From: Diabrotica undecimpunctata
Taxonomy: Eukaryota; Arthropoda; Insecta; Coleoptera; Chrysomelidae
Direction: 5' to 3'
NCBI RefSeq assembly: GCF_040954645.1
Contig: NC_092810.1
Location: forward strand, 14,122,377-14,186,376
Length of the DNA stretch: 64,000 nt
The notes below the pieces were generated by a model that saw only the letters and a list, made by a program, of their open reading frames with translations, made no database searches and was not told where the DNA came from. This document shows positions 47,851 through 59,406 of the stretch, piece after piece. Position 1 is the first letter of the stretch. Every line of letters starts with the position of its first letter. A program made the translations under genes and the position numbers.

Positions 47851-48836
47851 CACTGCAACTCACGAAAAAGAGGCCACCTAAAATGTTTGCCATTTTTTAA
47901 TTTTTACGAATCATACCACAAAGTGATTGTCATTAGATGTTTGTGTAATGTTTAAGAATATGTTCTAAAGCAGTATACAATCCTTTTTTAAATAACAAAT
48001 GTCAAAAAATAACTTCTTCCAAAATATTGATTTTATTGAAAAATAAAAAAAAATTCACATTGTACATTTTTTCTGTTTTCTTTATAAAATTACAATTAAT
48101 TAGTGAATATTGTACTGTGTATACTGTGTATACTGAATACTGTGTATTACCACCTCTATTGTGAATTACACTCCTCATTCGATTTGGCATTGAATTGATC
48201 AAATTCTAGATGTCGTCTTGAGGAAAAGCTTCCATTCTTTGGCACACCGACAGTTTCCACATATTGTGTTGCCATCCTGGCTACTTGTGGCCGCGCGTTG
48301 TCTGGCATAAAAATAAAGTTTTCGCTGACAAACCCAGCAAATGGCATTACATGCTCGTCTAGAATTTCGGTAATGTATCGGTGTGCATTCAACGCTCCTC
48401 TATCAATAAATACGAGATCAGTACGAACCTCGAATGAAATGCCTGCCTAAAATATTACCAAACCTCCTCCAAAAGCAACATGTACTCGTCAAACACAAGC
48501 AGCATATTGTTCCCCACATTTTCGATGCGACCATCTGAGCCATAAAGAACCATCCTGGATTCATCACTAAACAAAACATTTTTCCAATCTTCTATCGTCC
48601 AATGCTCGTGGTCTCTGAAACTGAATTCGGCGTTTTCGATGTGCTGCTGTTATAGTTTATTTTTATGAACGAGAGAGTAATTAGCATAATTTTAACTGGT
48701 AGCTCCGACCACTCCATGGGCGTGCTCAAGATTAATTGAAAAATTACTTTGAATAATTGTAAAAAATAAATGAATTATTTCAGTGTTATAAAGTGTTATG
48801 TGTATGTAAACAAAAGTGACCTCTTTTATCACACAC
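47851..48836 (-). mobile_element. Short Tc1-type element, 5' coding half deleted
   Basis: The minus strand reads HWTIEDWKNVLFSDESRMVL (first Asp), YGSDGR, EILDEHVMPFAGFVSENFIF, MPDNARPQVARMATQYVETV (second Asp) and NLINSMPNRMRSVIHNRGGN. The helix-turn-helix part is missing and the SPDLNPIE Glu region is degraded. AAAAGAGGYCAC is inverted at both ends, with TATA next to the outer limits, giving a complete but internally deleted element of about 1 kb. Confidence 0.75.
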
Positions 48837-48985
48837 TATATTAGAACTGACTGGCCTACATTAAAAAGGGTTTTAAAAAATTTACATTTTTTTTTAATTA
48901 CAAAAGAGAAAAAGAGTTTTCAAAACCGTCTAAGGTATGTTAAATAGATGAATAAAAATATTAATATAAAACTTACAGCTACTTG

Positions 48986-50353
48986 TTACAAATCCAAATC
49001 AGATTCAGAAGATGAACTTTCAGAACCAAGATTTATAATAACTGGCTCGATCATTTTATCAGTAATATTGTCCAGCTTCCACATTTTTTCCTCTTCTTTA
49101 ATAGTGTGATTTACTGCCTTTTCCCAGTTTTCAGGTTTTACATTATTTACGGCCTCCAAAAACAACTGTTTCACATCATGAATTTTACAAGTGGTATTTT
49201 TTCTTGAAACTTTACTCTTTATCTGTGCCCATACCAGTTCAATCGGGTTTAATTCACAATGATATGGTGGGGATCTAAGTACTGTCATTCCACGATTTTT
49301 GACAATTTCATCAATTTCGTATTTTTTAAATTTTTCTTTATGAAGGGCACACAACGAATAAAGTTCCTTTCTTATAGATCCGGGATGGTACGTAATATTT
49401 TTTGAACTCAGCCAATTCTGCAAGTCTTTTTTTAACCACTTGGTTGTGGGCAGTCCTTCTATAAGTCTGGAGTGATAACTTGCATTATCCATTACTATTA
49501 CACAGTTCTTAGGAAGAAGATCTATCATTTGTTCGAACCATTCTTGAAAGACATCAGCGTTCATGTCTTCATGGTAGTCACCGGTACGAGTTGATTCAAA
49601 AGTTAATAAACCACCTTCAACAAAACCGTCTGAACTGCCAATGTGTACTATTATCAGCCTGCGTCTCTTTCCTGATGGTGGGTTTAAACCAGTAGATAAG
49701 TTATTTACAAAAGCGTGCCTTTGACTTGTAACAGTTTCATCCTGCCAAAATTTATTTGGTGTATGACCCTCGTTGATCCATGTTTCATCAAGATAAAATA
49801 TTTTTCTTTTTTGGTTTCTCATTTCCTTTATGGTTCTTAGAAAATGTCTTCTCCATATGAAAATATCGCTTCTTTCTAATAAAATAGACTTTCTGGGATT
49901 CTTTTTCCAGCGGAAGCCTATTTCTTTTAAAAGTTTCCATAACGTACTTCGACTCATTTCTAGGTAATCCTTATCATCTCGAACTGAGACAAGAACTTTA
50001 TCCAATGTTGGAAATTCTTGTCTAAAGAAGAACTCATGCACTTTCCGTCGAAGTCCTTCTTTAAAATGATATTCTATTTGAAATTTTGGTTTCCCTGGAG
50101 CATTACGTGGCATTTGAAAACTACCACATTTCTCTTCTTTAATAACTCTGTAAATGGTAGATTTCCCAACACCAAGTGTACTGCTAACTAACTCAACGGT
50201 CTCATCAACACTTTCACATAAACGTTTGTCTGTAAATGATTTAAAACAATTAAATATTAATGTTTTTTCATTAACTGTTAGAGGACCAATTTTTCGGCGT
50301 TTACACGGCACTTCCAAATTTTCCATAACACTAGTATACACAATAAACTGCAC
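48986..50353 (-). CDS. Intact DD82E (Sailor-like) transposase
   Basis: A 455-codon uninterrupted frame; Met10 (50326, MENLEVPCKRRK) is a likely start. A helix-turn-helix region (residues about 25-72, VSSTLGVGKSTIYRV) precedes an IS630-like DDE domain: Asp189 in YLDETWINEGHTPN, Asp289 in VIVMDNASYHS, and Glu372 in YHCELNPIELVW. I count 82 residues between the second Asp and the Glu, which fits the DD82E/Sailor group as I recall it. It is the only long intact gene here and lies next to a Tc1 relic. The protein ends in an acidic SSSSESDLDL tail. TIRs were not found. Confidence 0.85.
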   Translation of the reverse strand: MQFIVYTSVMENLEVPCKRRKIGPLTVNEKTLIFNCFKSFTDKRLCESVDETVELVSSTLGVGKSTIYRVIKEEKCGSFQMPRNAPGKPKFQIEYHFKEGLRRKVHEFFFRQEFPTLDKVLVSVRDDKDYLEMSRSTLWKLLKEIGFRWKKNPRKSILLERSDIFIWRRHFLRTIKEMRNQKRKIFYLDETWINEGHTPNKFWQDETVTSQRHAFVNNLSTGLNPPSGKRRRLIIVHIGSSDGFVEGGLLTFESTRTGDYHEDMNADVFQEWFEQMIDLLPKNCVIVMDNASYHSRLIEGLPTTKWLKKDLQNWLSSKNITYHPGSIRKELYSLCALHKEKFKKYEIDEIVKNRGMTVLRSPPYHCELNPIELVWAQIKSKVSRKNTTCKIHDVKQLFLEAVNNVKPENWEKAVNHTIKEEEKMWKLDNITDKMIEPVIINLGSESSSSESDLDL

Positions 50354-50570
50354 CTTGCAACTGAAGTACCTACTTTTAGTGAACTGTTAAGAATTTTGAA
50401 TACGCCACTTGGACCTTCCTGTATACAAAATGGAAAAACCCACTATCACATTTTCTGTGGAATAAGTTTAGAAGGTAATTATCTAGTCAATTACTGTCGT
50501 ATATTCCTGGAATTAAAGAATTAAATGTTTGATTGTTGAAACCCTTACTTCGTGGAATGCACTCATTTCA

Positions 50571-50726
50571 GATAAAATAAAACGTTTTATTTTATCTAAA
50601 GAATTAAACTTTATTTTGCAAATAGGCAAAGAATTAAATTTTATTTTGCAAATAGATAAAATAAAACGTTTTATTTTATCTAAAGAATTAAACTTTATTT
50701 TAGTAATTAGTAGATTAGTAGATTAG
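50571..50726 (+). repeat. 84-bp tandem repeat with internal palindrome
   Basis: GATAAAATAAAACGTTTTAT begins at 50571 and again at 50655, followed by the same TCTAAAGAATTAAACTTTAT. Each unit is a palindrome (AAATAAAACGTTTTATTT) plus AATTAAACTTTATTTTGCAA. A TAGTAGATTAGTAGATTAG run follows. The 65-codon frame across it is a by-product. Confidence 0.8.
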
Positions 50727-50999
50727 TAAACCTCACAACTATTGTATTCTATTCTGCTCCAACCTTTATACCTGGTGGTCATACTCAATTTAAAATTGTT
50801 TTCCTATATACTTCTGTAAACTTGTTGACAAATATCTGTTTTTCATTGAGTCACCCGTATCAACAGTTTAGGGATTTGCATACATAATTTATTGTTTTAT
50901 TACTCTCTCATACATAAAAATACACTATAACACTATAACTATTATAACAAAGCTCCTGTTGCTGGACAGCAAGCCCCTAGACAAAATTTCCTTAACCTT

Positions 51000-51640
51000 C
51001 TTCTCACAGTAGAAGTGCTTAAAGTACACCCGTGAGCATTTTGAAAATGGTTTTGGATTGACCTAACCGTAAAGAACCGATTTTGCAAAGAAGTGCGTTA
51101 TAAAGAACGGTTTTCTCTGTCCGTCGTGATTCTTCTCGGGCTTTATCCTGGTCGTCATTCGTGAGATCCTTTATTTTCACAGTATCTCTATGTTTGGCTT
51201 CATTCATATCTGCATAATTGTTTCTTAGTTTAGAAATTAATGTATTTGTGTTCTGTTTAATGGTTTTGAGATTATGATTATCAATAAAATATTTCCAACA
51301 CTCTAAAGGATTAACTGCTTGACGAAAATTATCTTTTAAACCTGGTAAGTATGAAATTAAATTAGAACTTCTTGTCCAAACATGTTTTGGAGGCGCGTGT
51401 TTTCTCCAGGATACCTCATCTTTTGCTTAGTGAAAGAGTCGCCGGTTTTCCGTATTTGTTTCAAAATATTTTGAAGTTGCAGGTTTTTCCCCAATCCTTC
51501 CTCAAATTATTTTCAAAAATTTCCAATTTTTCCTTCCATTTTTCCTCTGTGTCTCTGCTGTGGTCACTTTCTTCACACATGTCTGATTTTTGCTCGGTAT
51601 CCAAATCAATATTTTCTTCTTCTACTTCATCATAGGGCTG
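51000..51640 (-). pseudogene. piggyBac N-terminal region fragment
   Basis: The minus strand reads acidic NIDLDTEQKSDMCEESDHSR near 51600, then LPGLKDNFRQ-VNPLECWKY (by frame change) and FIDNHNLKTIKQNTNTLISK, LRNNYADMNEAKHRDTVKI. The pattern P-E-W--FI----L--I---TN--I matches the region just ahead of the DDE fold in PGBD-like proteins. The DDE domain is absent. Confidence 0.6.
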
Positions 51641-51732
51641 TTGTACAGCAAAATAAATAAATTGTCACCGGTCTCACAGGCCCCAGCCGACTACTCAAAA
51701 GTTAATAGTAATAAGCAAATTTAAATTAAGTT

Positions 51733-53460
51733 TTGTCTATTATTTACAATGTTACGTTTATTGTCATAAAATTCTATAAAATATTCGAATACGAGCACAT
51801 TATGAACCTAGCGCTAACGGACATAGACGAGGGAATACTTATAAACGGAGAACGATTGAACAACATAAGATACGCTGATGATACCGTCATTTTTGCAGAC
51901 AGTCTTAAAGGTCTGCAGACACTTGTCTCCAGGGTGACAGAAGTAAGTAGCAGGTTTGGGGTTGATTTTAACATCAAAAAAACCAAATACATGGTTATAA
52001 GCCAAAATAGGATACCACCACGTCAATTACTAGTTAACCTTCTTCTTCTTAACATGCCATACACCAAAGTGCGTAGGCGACTATCTCATTACTAGAATTC
52101 TGTTCTTGGCGGCGTGACACAGCTCGCCTGTATTGTGTATTCCTGTCCATTCTTTAATATTCCTTAACCAGGATAATTGTTTGCGGCCGGCTCCTCTCCT
52201 ACCTTCGATCTTCCCTTGTAGGATTAACTGTGGTATTTCATATTTTGCTCCTCTCAATATGTGCCCAAGGTAACCAATCTTGCGTTTTTTAATTAATTCA
52301 AAGAGTTCTCTTTCCACGCCGGCTCTCTTAAGGACGTCATCGTTTCGAACTCTATCCACCCAAGGTATGCGCATCATTCTTCTCAATGACCACATTTCAA
52401 ATGCTTCAAGTTTGTTGATAGATGTTTTTTTCAAAGTCCACGTTTCCATGCCATAAAGCAAGATGGACCATATGTAGCACTTGACCATTCTGTAGCGTAT
52501 TTCGAAATTTAGGTTTTGATTACATAGGAGCGGTCTGAATTTCACAAAAGCTTGTCTTGCCATTTGTATTCGGGTTTTTATCTCTTGTTGTGGATCCGAT
52601 TGGTCATTGATTGTGGTGCCAAGGTATTTAAAAGTTTTCACGCGTTTTATGCGATCGTCACCTATGCATATTATCGGGTTTTCTGGAGGGTTTCTGCTAA
52701 TGACCATATATTTCGTTTTCAAAATGTTGATTTTGAGGCCATATTTTTTACCTATGCTATTCACCCTATCAAGTAATAACTGCTGATCTTCCAAATTATC
52801 AGTTATAATCACTGTGTCGTCCGCATAGTTAACTAGTTAACCAACAACCTATAAACAAATCACCAACTTTTGTTATCTGGGTGCAAACTTAAATAAACAG
52901 TGGGACCAATCGACGGAAATTAAGATAAGGATCGAGAAGGCAAGATCAGCTTTCGTCAAAATAAAAAAAATCTTTAACAGCCACGATATAAAATTGGAAA
53001 TAAAAGTTCGTTTACTAAAATGCTACGTATTCTCCGTTCTTTTATATAGCGTGGAGTCATGGACCTTAACTGAAGCATCACTGAAAAGACTCGGAGCATT
53101 TGAGATGTGGTGCTATAGACACATGTTGAGGATTTCTTGGATAGACAGAGTTACTAACGAAGAAGTACTACATAGAATGGATAAAGAGCGCGAACTAGTC
53201 ATAACCATAAAATGTCGCAAACTAGAATACCTGGGCCATATAATGCGCAATGAACAACGATACAACCTACTTCGGACCATACTTCAAGGTAAAGTGCATG
53301 GGAAAAGAGGTCCAGGACGAAGAAGAATATCCTGGCTGCATAACCTGCGAAAATGGTTTAACTTAACCACTAATGGACTTTTCAGGGCAACAGTCAACAA
53401 AGTCAGAATAGCCATGTTAGTGTCCAACATCGGTAATGGATAGGCACCATAAGAAGAAGA
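51733..53460 (+). mobile_element. RTE-type LINE split by an inverted LINE
   Basis: The first part (51733-52039) reads EGILINGERLNNIRYADDTV (catalytic ADD) and KKTKYMVISQN. The second (52843-53460) reads FCYLGANLNKQWDQSTEIKI, LLKCYVFSVLLYSVESWTLT, FEMWCYRHMLRISWIDRVTN, LEYLGHIMRNEQRYN and GRRRISWLHNLRKWF, ending in AAGAAGAAG. A 792-bp insertion (52040-52831) separates them. One frameshift lies near 52860. The 5' end is truncated just before ADD. Confidence 0.85.
52040..52831 (-). mobile_element. Nested 5'-truncated RTE LINE with 11-bp duplication
   Basis: ACTAGTTAACC lies at 52029-52039 and 52832-52842. Between them a minus-strand copy begins at NYADDTVIITDNL and runs uninterrupted through TKYMVISRN, FKYLGTTINDQSDPQQEIKT, YIWSILLYGMETWTLK, FEMWSLRRMMRIPWVDRVRN and GRKQLSWLRNIKEWTG, ending in (GAA)n. 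The clean frame suggests a recent insertion. Confidence 0.9.
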
Positions 53461-53464
53461 ATTC

Positions 53465-54369
53465 GAATAAAATAAAAATCGTGTTGGTTTTACTTAGTTA
53501 ATTTTTATATTTATATTGATTTTATTCAATTATTTTTTAAATTTATCTAAAGCGTACCTATCACTGTAACACTAAACTCTGTTAAATAAATTAAACTTTA
53601 TAACGTTGTTAAAATAGTTAGTTAATTTATTTTATGTTAGTTTTTGTATATTAATGTTTATTTTACGAGTAAATTTTTCTTTGCCGAATATTAAGTTGTT
53701 AGTAGTCGCATTTCTAGCTATCCTATAAAAACATCCCTTTTAAGTTTATTAGCACAACTCCGTTTCGGCTTCACTAGAGACATAGATTATTTAAATTACT
53801 ATCTTGTCAAGTAAACAGCAATATATTTCTAGTTAGAGAAATCCGTCCAAGTTTCAGTGCGCGTACCGCCACCAAAACATGATGAAAATTATAATGACTT
53901 ATTCAGATTCGCAAATGATTACATTAATGTCAACATTAATGGCGTCCCTTTCACACATTCCAAAATTTATGTGACCTTCCGCAACAAAGAGGCGAATAAA
54001 AAGCGCTAATCCCCGGAGAAATTACACTAGAATGAGAATTTGGACTGGAATGTTCCGGTGAATCATATATTTTGGAAAATTTGTTTCCCATGTCAGGACC
54101 GTTGTAGACGCGACCCGACCACTCAGACCACGATAAGATATTCGCTAAAGGACGTTTAGAAATGTTGTGGCTGCATCTGTTATAAAACAAAGATTATGAA
54201 GCTGCATTTATGACTATAATCTATTATATTTGTTGCGTAGATAAAATAAAGGAAAGTAAGTTGGCCTTCTTTCTTACCGGATAACTATTTTAATTTGCAT
54301 TATTCAACTTATTGTTTTCTTTCTAATTTTAGAGTCACTTTTGCGACTAAAAATACAAGGACATATCGT
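53465..54369. other. No recognised gene
   Basis: AT-rich, no coding similarity; the 79-codon minus frame 53951-54190 is unrecognised. Confidence 0.4.
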
Positions 54370-54766
54370 TACCTCGGAGGTAAAGGACACTATGTCCATT
54401 TTCTTACTTTTTCAGGAGAGCAGTTTTAAAATTTTTTAAATTTGTAATCAGTAAATACTCCAATGTTTCTTATATCTAACCAAGATTAATATATTATTAT
54501 TGTGGTGTGTATAATCGTTTTTCATTCCATGAAGTGTTATATACCTGAGGTTTACCGTTCATTATTTAAAAATTTTTTAAAAATGTGTAGTTGGACATAG
54601 TGTTGTTTTTTTTAAATAATGTGGCATTGCATGTTAAGGTCTTTACGAAATAAACAATCCAAACACATTAAACAGCCTATACTGTTATTTTATTAGAGGT
54701 AAATATTATAATGTTATAATAATTAAGTAAAATTATAGACGATAAGTTTCAAAAGTGTTAAAGATG

Positions 54767-56815
54767 CTCCATATCATCTTCATCTTCTTGTGGGTAATCG
54801 TTTGTGGCTACATCGCTATGTGTTAAATTTTGATAAAACGCATGACAAACTGACCGAACAAAAGGCAGTAATGCAATTAAGTCATTGTATTTTTGTTTTG
54901 TGGTTGGTAATGGGATTACTGAGACTTGATTTAATTGGGCTCTAAACGTTACTTGCTGTCTTCGATACCTCATGAAGTCCACTTCATACATATTTTGATT
55001 ATTGAAATCGGTCTTATAAAAGAATTTTCCAATGTGTTCTTGTTAGACTTGTAGGAAAATACATGTTGACAGTAGAACAAGGTCTTTATTAACATTTTTT
55101 TTTCTACTTACAAAAAGAGGATTAGATGACAATTTCTTATCGAACAGCGTTTTGAACTTTTTGAAATCTGCAAGTTCCATATTGTGCACTGTGTATTTAC
55201 CTGATGTTTGCCTAACTAGTTGTTGCCAGGCCCATGGTATTAAAATGGCCAAATTGAAGAGTTTCTTTCTTTTTCTTTCGATTAAAGCATAAACAGTGTC
55301 TGCTTCCATATGTGTGTGCCCTTTCAGTAAAAACGTTTGAGTGATCGTAATTATTTGCAGTATCTAAAAATAGCACATTATAATATTTTTATTTTGTCCA
55401 TAGCAGTTATTGGTTCAAAGAGTGATGTCCTCTACTTGACTACCTGGAATTGTATTGTCAGCCCATTTCAAAATTGACGAGGCAATTTCATTTGCACCTC
55501 GAGCCCCTTTCGATTCATCCCACATTATACAGAAGAATCACTGGCATCATGTAATGTAAAATTTAATATCCAAAGCTTCCTTTTGTAGAAACTAATACAA
55601 TTGTTTTTTAGTGGCGAAGGCAAACATTTTTGCAAATCATCAGATAGTATTTTGTATTTTGGTGACTCTTTAGCTATTATAAAGTCCAATTGTTTTAAGT
55701 TATAGCGAGTTTTAGATTCAATTAGGTGAGCATCATGTTACACTGGTTATCATCATACATCATAAATATACTGGTTAGTTCATCTGCAGTAAGATTATTT
55801 TTTAATTGAGCGGTGAATGTACTGCATGTATCGCAAATGTCTCTTTGGGGCGGTTTAAACGACAACTTGAAGTCTTTATTAAAAATATCTGCGTACAACC
55901 ACTTTTTTGCTCTAAGATTTGGATCTACATGTCTTTTATTGCATTTATCAATGTACAGTTGATACATCTTTTCTATTGTAAGTTCTGTGCCCAGATAATC
56001 TCTCTTACTCCTTTCTCTGGAATAATGACTCTCGTATTTTGGGAATGATTTAATATGTTGATGTATACTATTTATGGTTTCGGTAGGAGTTTTATTGGTT
56101 GGCGTGTGTCTACCTCTTTGATCAGCTTTTATTAAACCTCCTGGCTCAATTTTTTTCAACATATTTACTACTACTAAATTAGATATACAATGTTTGTTTA
56201 CAAACATAACCTTGCACACCTTCAATAGCTGATTGTTCACTGTAAAATAGTAGTGTAGTGTATTATTTTTAGATTTGGTAGAATTAAGATCTTTTTTTCT
56301 TGATCGAAGAGTAGGTTGGATGTCGATACATGAGAACATAAATTGCTTTTTAAGATCTGAAACGTTTGTCTCAGTCCAGTATGAGTTGAAAATTTTTTGT
56401 CACTCGTATCCTGGCCATCTTTCAGAGCATTTCTTGCGACACATGCAAGGAGGCTTTAACATTTTTGCAGGCATGTCTTTGTCTCTTTTACTGAGATACT
56501 CTTTCCCACCAGCTATTTTTCGTTTGCGAACATTACAGGCCCAATTTTGTTCATTTACTACACGTTTTTTACCTTTTTGTTTGCACTTAGTTATATTTTG
56601 TACATTTCTTTTAACACTTTTCTCTTCTTCTAAAATAATTTCATTATGTTCATTGAAATTGAGATTTTTTTTATTGCCCTGTAGGAGTAATAATAGTTTT
56701 CTCTTTTACCTTTGTTTTCGCTGGTTTAATTATACGTCTCATATCATTGTCGTCCGATTCTGAGCTTTCATCACTTAGAGGCTCATAGATTTTATCAATA
56801 TCCAGCTAACGAACC
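54767..56815 (-). pseudogene. DUF7869-like gene, subfamily 2
   Basis: In coding order: acidic LSDESSESDDNDMRRIIKPA; NWACNVRKRKIAGGKEYLSK and PPCMCRKKC (Cys cluster); the 56339-55722 frame with KADQRGRHTPTNKTP, HIKSFPKYESHYSRERS and DICDTCSTF; KRKLWILNFTLHDASD; MWDESKGARGANEIASS by frame change; FLLKGHTHMEADTVYALIER; and LIALLPFVRSVCHAFYQNL. The D-CAGQN segment is degraded. Several stops and shifts are present. Domain order matches the other two genes but sequences are far apart. Confidence 0.75.
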
Positions 56816-57340
56816 AGCTAAAAGAAGGACTTGAATCGTGTTTTATTATAATTTATGAAAATATTTTAATTCAAAAATAATGTTAAAAAATAAAAAATTT
56901 AGACATGACTTTAAATTATTATGTTTAATTTCAAATCGAGAGCTGTCATTCGTTTCTCGTAAAGTGTAGCACAAAACTGTATTGAGTTGTGGCGTACTTA
57001 AATAAAACGCACTGGAAAAATTAAAAATTTAATTTGAAATTAATACAAAATAAATAACTTTTACAGTGAACAAGTCTGGAATTTAAATATATGTATTAAA
57101 ATTCGAAACTGCTGAAATAATAGTATTTTGTCATATATCTCCATTATTAAAAAATTCTTCAAACATTTTGGACATTATCTCAACCGTCTCTCTGGGTATT
57201 AAATTTATTAGATACCGTTTTTTGTTGTTAATAATAAAAATAATATTTATCTTAACACAGTTTTGAACGTTATTTTTTTTATTTAGATTTAGTGCAATTC
57301 CGTTATCTGTGATGGCAACAATGAATTGTTTCACGAACCA
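56808..57340 (-). pseudogene. Tc1-family 3' end, copy 2
   Basis: The minus frame 57334-57131 ends YLINLIPRETVEIMSKMFEE then FFNNGDI, resembling the C-terminus of Tc1 transposases. The following non-coding part matches 45600-45985 in inverted orientation. It lies between the N-terminal end of the DUF7869-like gene and the right TIR, so it inserted into that element. Confidence 0.65.
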
Positions 57341-57509
57341 TTGTCTCCAGTCTGAACCAGAGATATGTGAAAGAGGCTCTCTTCTATATCTCTGGTCTTA
57401 ACACTGGTTTACATTGGGAAAAAAAAGTGTACCATTTCTATATGACGGGAAGTGTAGAAGGGTACATAACACTATGTCCGGATGGTAAATGACGGTGCAC
57501 ACATATAGT

Positions 57510-57551
57510 AGAGGTAAACAACACCAAGTCCACATGGTGTTGTTTACCTCT
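57510..57551. repeat. 17-bp perfect inverted repeat
   Basis: AGAGGTAAACAACACCA (57510-57526) and TGGTGTTGTTTACCTCT (57535-57551) with an 8-nt loop, inside the right subterminal region of the 54370-57717 element. It includes the GGTAAA/TTTACC motif of the TIR. Confidence 0.85.
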
Positions 57552-57719
57552 GACTGGAAGTGGACTGGGTGTTTATTAAAAAGTCGGTAACTTGCCGTAA
57601 AATTGTCTCTGGACATAGTATGGTTTACCTATGTGTAGAGCCAGAAAAGTTATATTCAAAAGTGAAATAATCTAAATTTCGATAAAAATGGACATAGTGT
57701 CCTTTACCTCCGAGGTACA

Positions 57720-59160
57720 CATATATTTATCGCATCTGTTGTCGTATTTTTTGTTACTACTGTACTTTTAGTTTTACCGAAAACACCCTCTATTATTTTA
57801 GTTTAAACCTTAGTCGCCTTATTTTATTGGTCATAAATTTTACAATAAACTAAAAGCGTACTTTTCGAGTACCTACAAATCTTATTGCATATTTAAGGCC
57901 GTTCCTCGCGATTCTGGGCATAGCTAAATTCCAATGTAAAAGTTTATATCAAATAACGCAAAAACTATGGCAGATATTGAGATGATTCTTTTTTTATATG
58001 AAATGTCTTAAAAAGTTCTAGTGCACTATTTGGTTTTAAATTAATAAATTGTTTAAACAATATTTTTTTTTTTAAATATTTTTGGTTAAAATACACGTAA
58101 AATTTTTTTTTTTTTTAAATAGGGCACTACAGAATTTTACCCACTTTCCGAATCTGTTTTTATTTTTATTATAAAGTGTAACACAAAGCAGCTATTTGGT
58201 ATAAACTTAAAAAATCTCAAAGTTCTGCTAAATGCTACTCTCTCTCTCGGTCAGTATAGGCTGTCCTTGTCGATAGTTTCTGGATTCTCGCCGACGGGTA
58301 AGTAAGAATGAGGGAGGTAAGTAAGAATATGGGCAGTAGTATCTATAATTTGATTAAATTTTTATATATTTTAATATTTTTTGTTGATTTGTGACATTTT
58401 CCTTCTAAATGTTTATACTGTTTTTATAATAATACTATTGTTTCAGTATTTGCTTATATAATAATAATTTATTATGTAGAAATTTTGGTCAATCAGTCAG
58501 TACATTTTTTTGTATTTCAATCAAAATTATTATTTTCTTTTCAGACTAATACCCAAATATTTTGCAGTATTTGAATATAGAGTTTGATTATTTATATTTA
58601 TTGTACAATACCCAAATATTTTGCCATATTTGAATATGGAATTTAATTATTTATATATATTTATTAGAATATTTATTTTGAACGTTTTTGTTAGTAAAGT
58701 TTACATAATACATGAAGTTTGTTTCATCACTTGCTTGTCCAGTCATATTAGTCCAGGGTAATAAGGATTTTCTCGTGACAATCAATAATCCAGGTAGCTG
58801 ACAACTTTTTTTGTGATTGTAGACATATAAGAACAAAACCTACCTGTTTCCTGCCTAAAGGTCCGAGCCGTTTTTTAATGATTAACAATTTAATGCAAAC
58901 AAACGCGATTTTGTCGATTTTTTGCACTTTATTAGAAAGCTAAATACTTGAAATAAAGATACAAAATTTTATTTTTTAGAATATTGACGAAGCTTCAAAA
59001 TGCCGATTTTTGTAACTTGAAAAGTCAATTTGTTGCTTTGTCAACTGCAAAATAAGTGACAATTGATATTTGTCAAAAACTTCTAGTAAACTTAAACTTT
59101 AAACTTTAGAGTTCCAGCCAAGGTTGGATATTGGGGTACTTAACAAACCCTCAAAATTTG
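57720..59160. other. No recognised gene
   Basis: AT-rich non-coding sequence with poly-T tracts. A short direct repeat (ACCCAAATATTTTG, CATATTTGAATATGGA-type) occurs near 58551 and 58608. No similarity recognised. Confidence 0.4.
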
Positions 59161-59164
59161 GAAC

Positions 59165-59350
59165 CGATGTATTAATTAGTTTAAAGCCTGTCATAGCGTG
59201 TATCTATGTTATATTCTAGTGACTTTTCTAGAATCTGCCCATGTGCTTGAATTTGATGTGTAGTTGACTTTCCAGCAGTAAATCCCCATTGATATTGACC
59301 AACAATATCCTTTGTAAAATGTTTAAGTCTTTCAAACAATACAGTATCTT
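59165..59350 (-). pseudogene. Non-LTR reverse transcriptase scrap
   Basis: The minus strand reads LKHFTKDIVGQYQWGFTAGK then STTHQIQAHGQILEKSLEYN, the GEYQ-GFR-GRST--QI---RQILEK-EYN motif of LINE reverse transcriptases. It ends just before the hammerhead repeats. Confidence 0.65.
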
Positions 59351-59406
59351 ATTAGAAAGCAACAATACAGAGAAGATTATTTTTCACGTTAAAAACGGCT
59401 ATGAAT

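Larger units (their letters stand above)
54370..57717 (-). mobile_element. TIR transposon with DUF7869-like gene, perfect TIRs
   Basis: Thirty-three bases at 54370-54402 (TACCTCGGAGGTAAAGG...) are the exact reverse complement of 57685-57717. The TIR itself holds two small palindromes, ACCTC-G-GAGGT and GGACA-CTA-TGTCC. GGACATAGT recurs near 54593, 57473 and 57613 as a subterminal motif. Inside are a DUF7869-like gene and a Tc1 fragment. A target duplication is not clear; ACATAT occurs at 54361-54366 and 57719-57724 with a few bases between it and each TIR. Confidence 0.8.

Noticed and set aside
50529..50726. 65-codon frame with repeated KELNFILQI
   Set aside because: The peptide repeat is the 84-bp DNA tandem repeat read in frame.
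54361..57724. ACATAT as a 6-bp target duplication of the second DUF7869-like element
   Set aside because: It is separated from the TIRs by unequal 3- and 1-base gaps, so it may be chance; left open.
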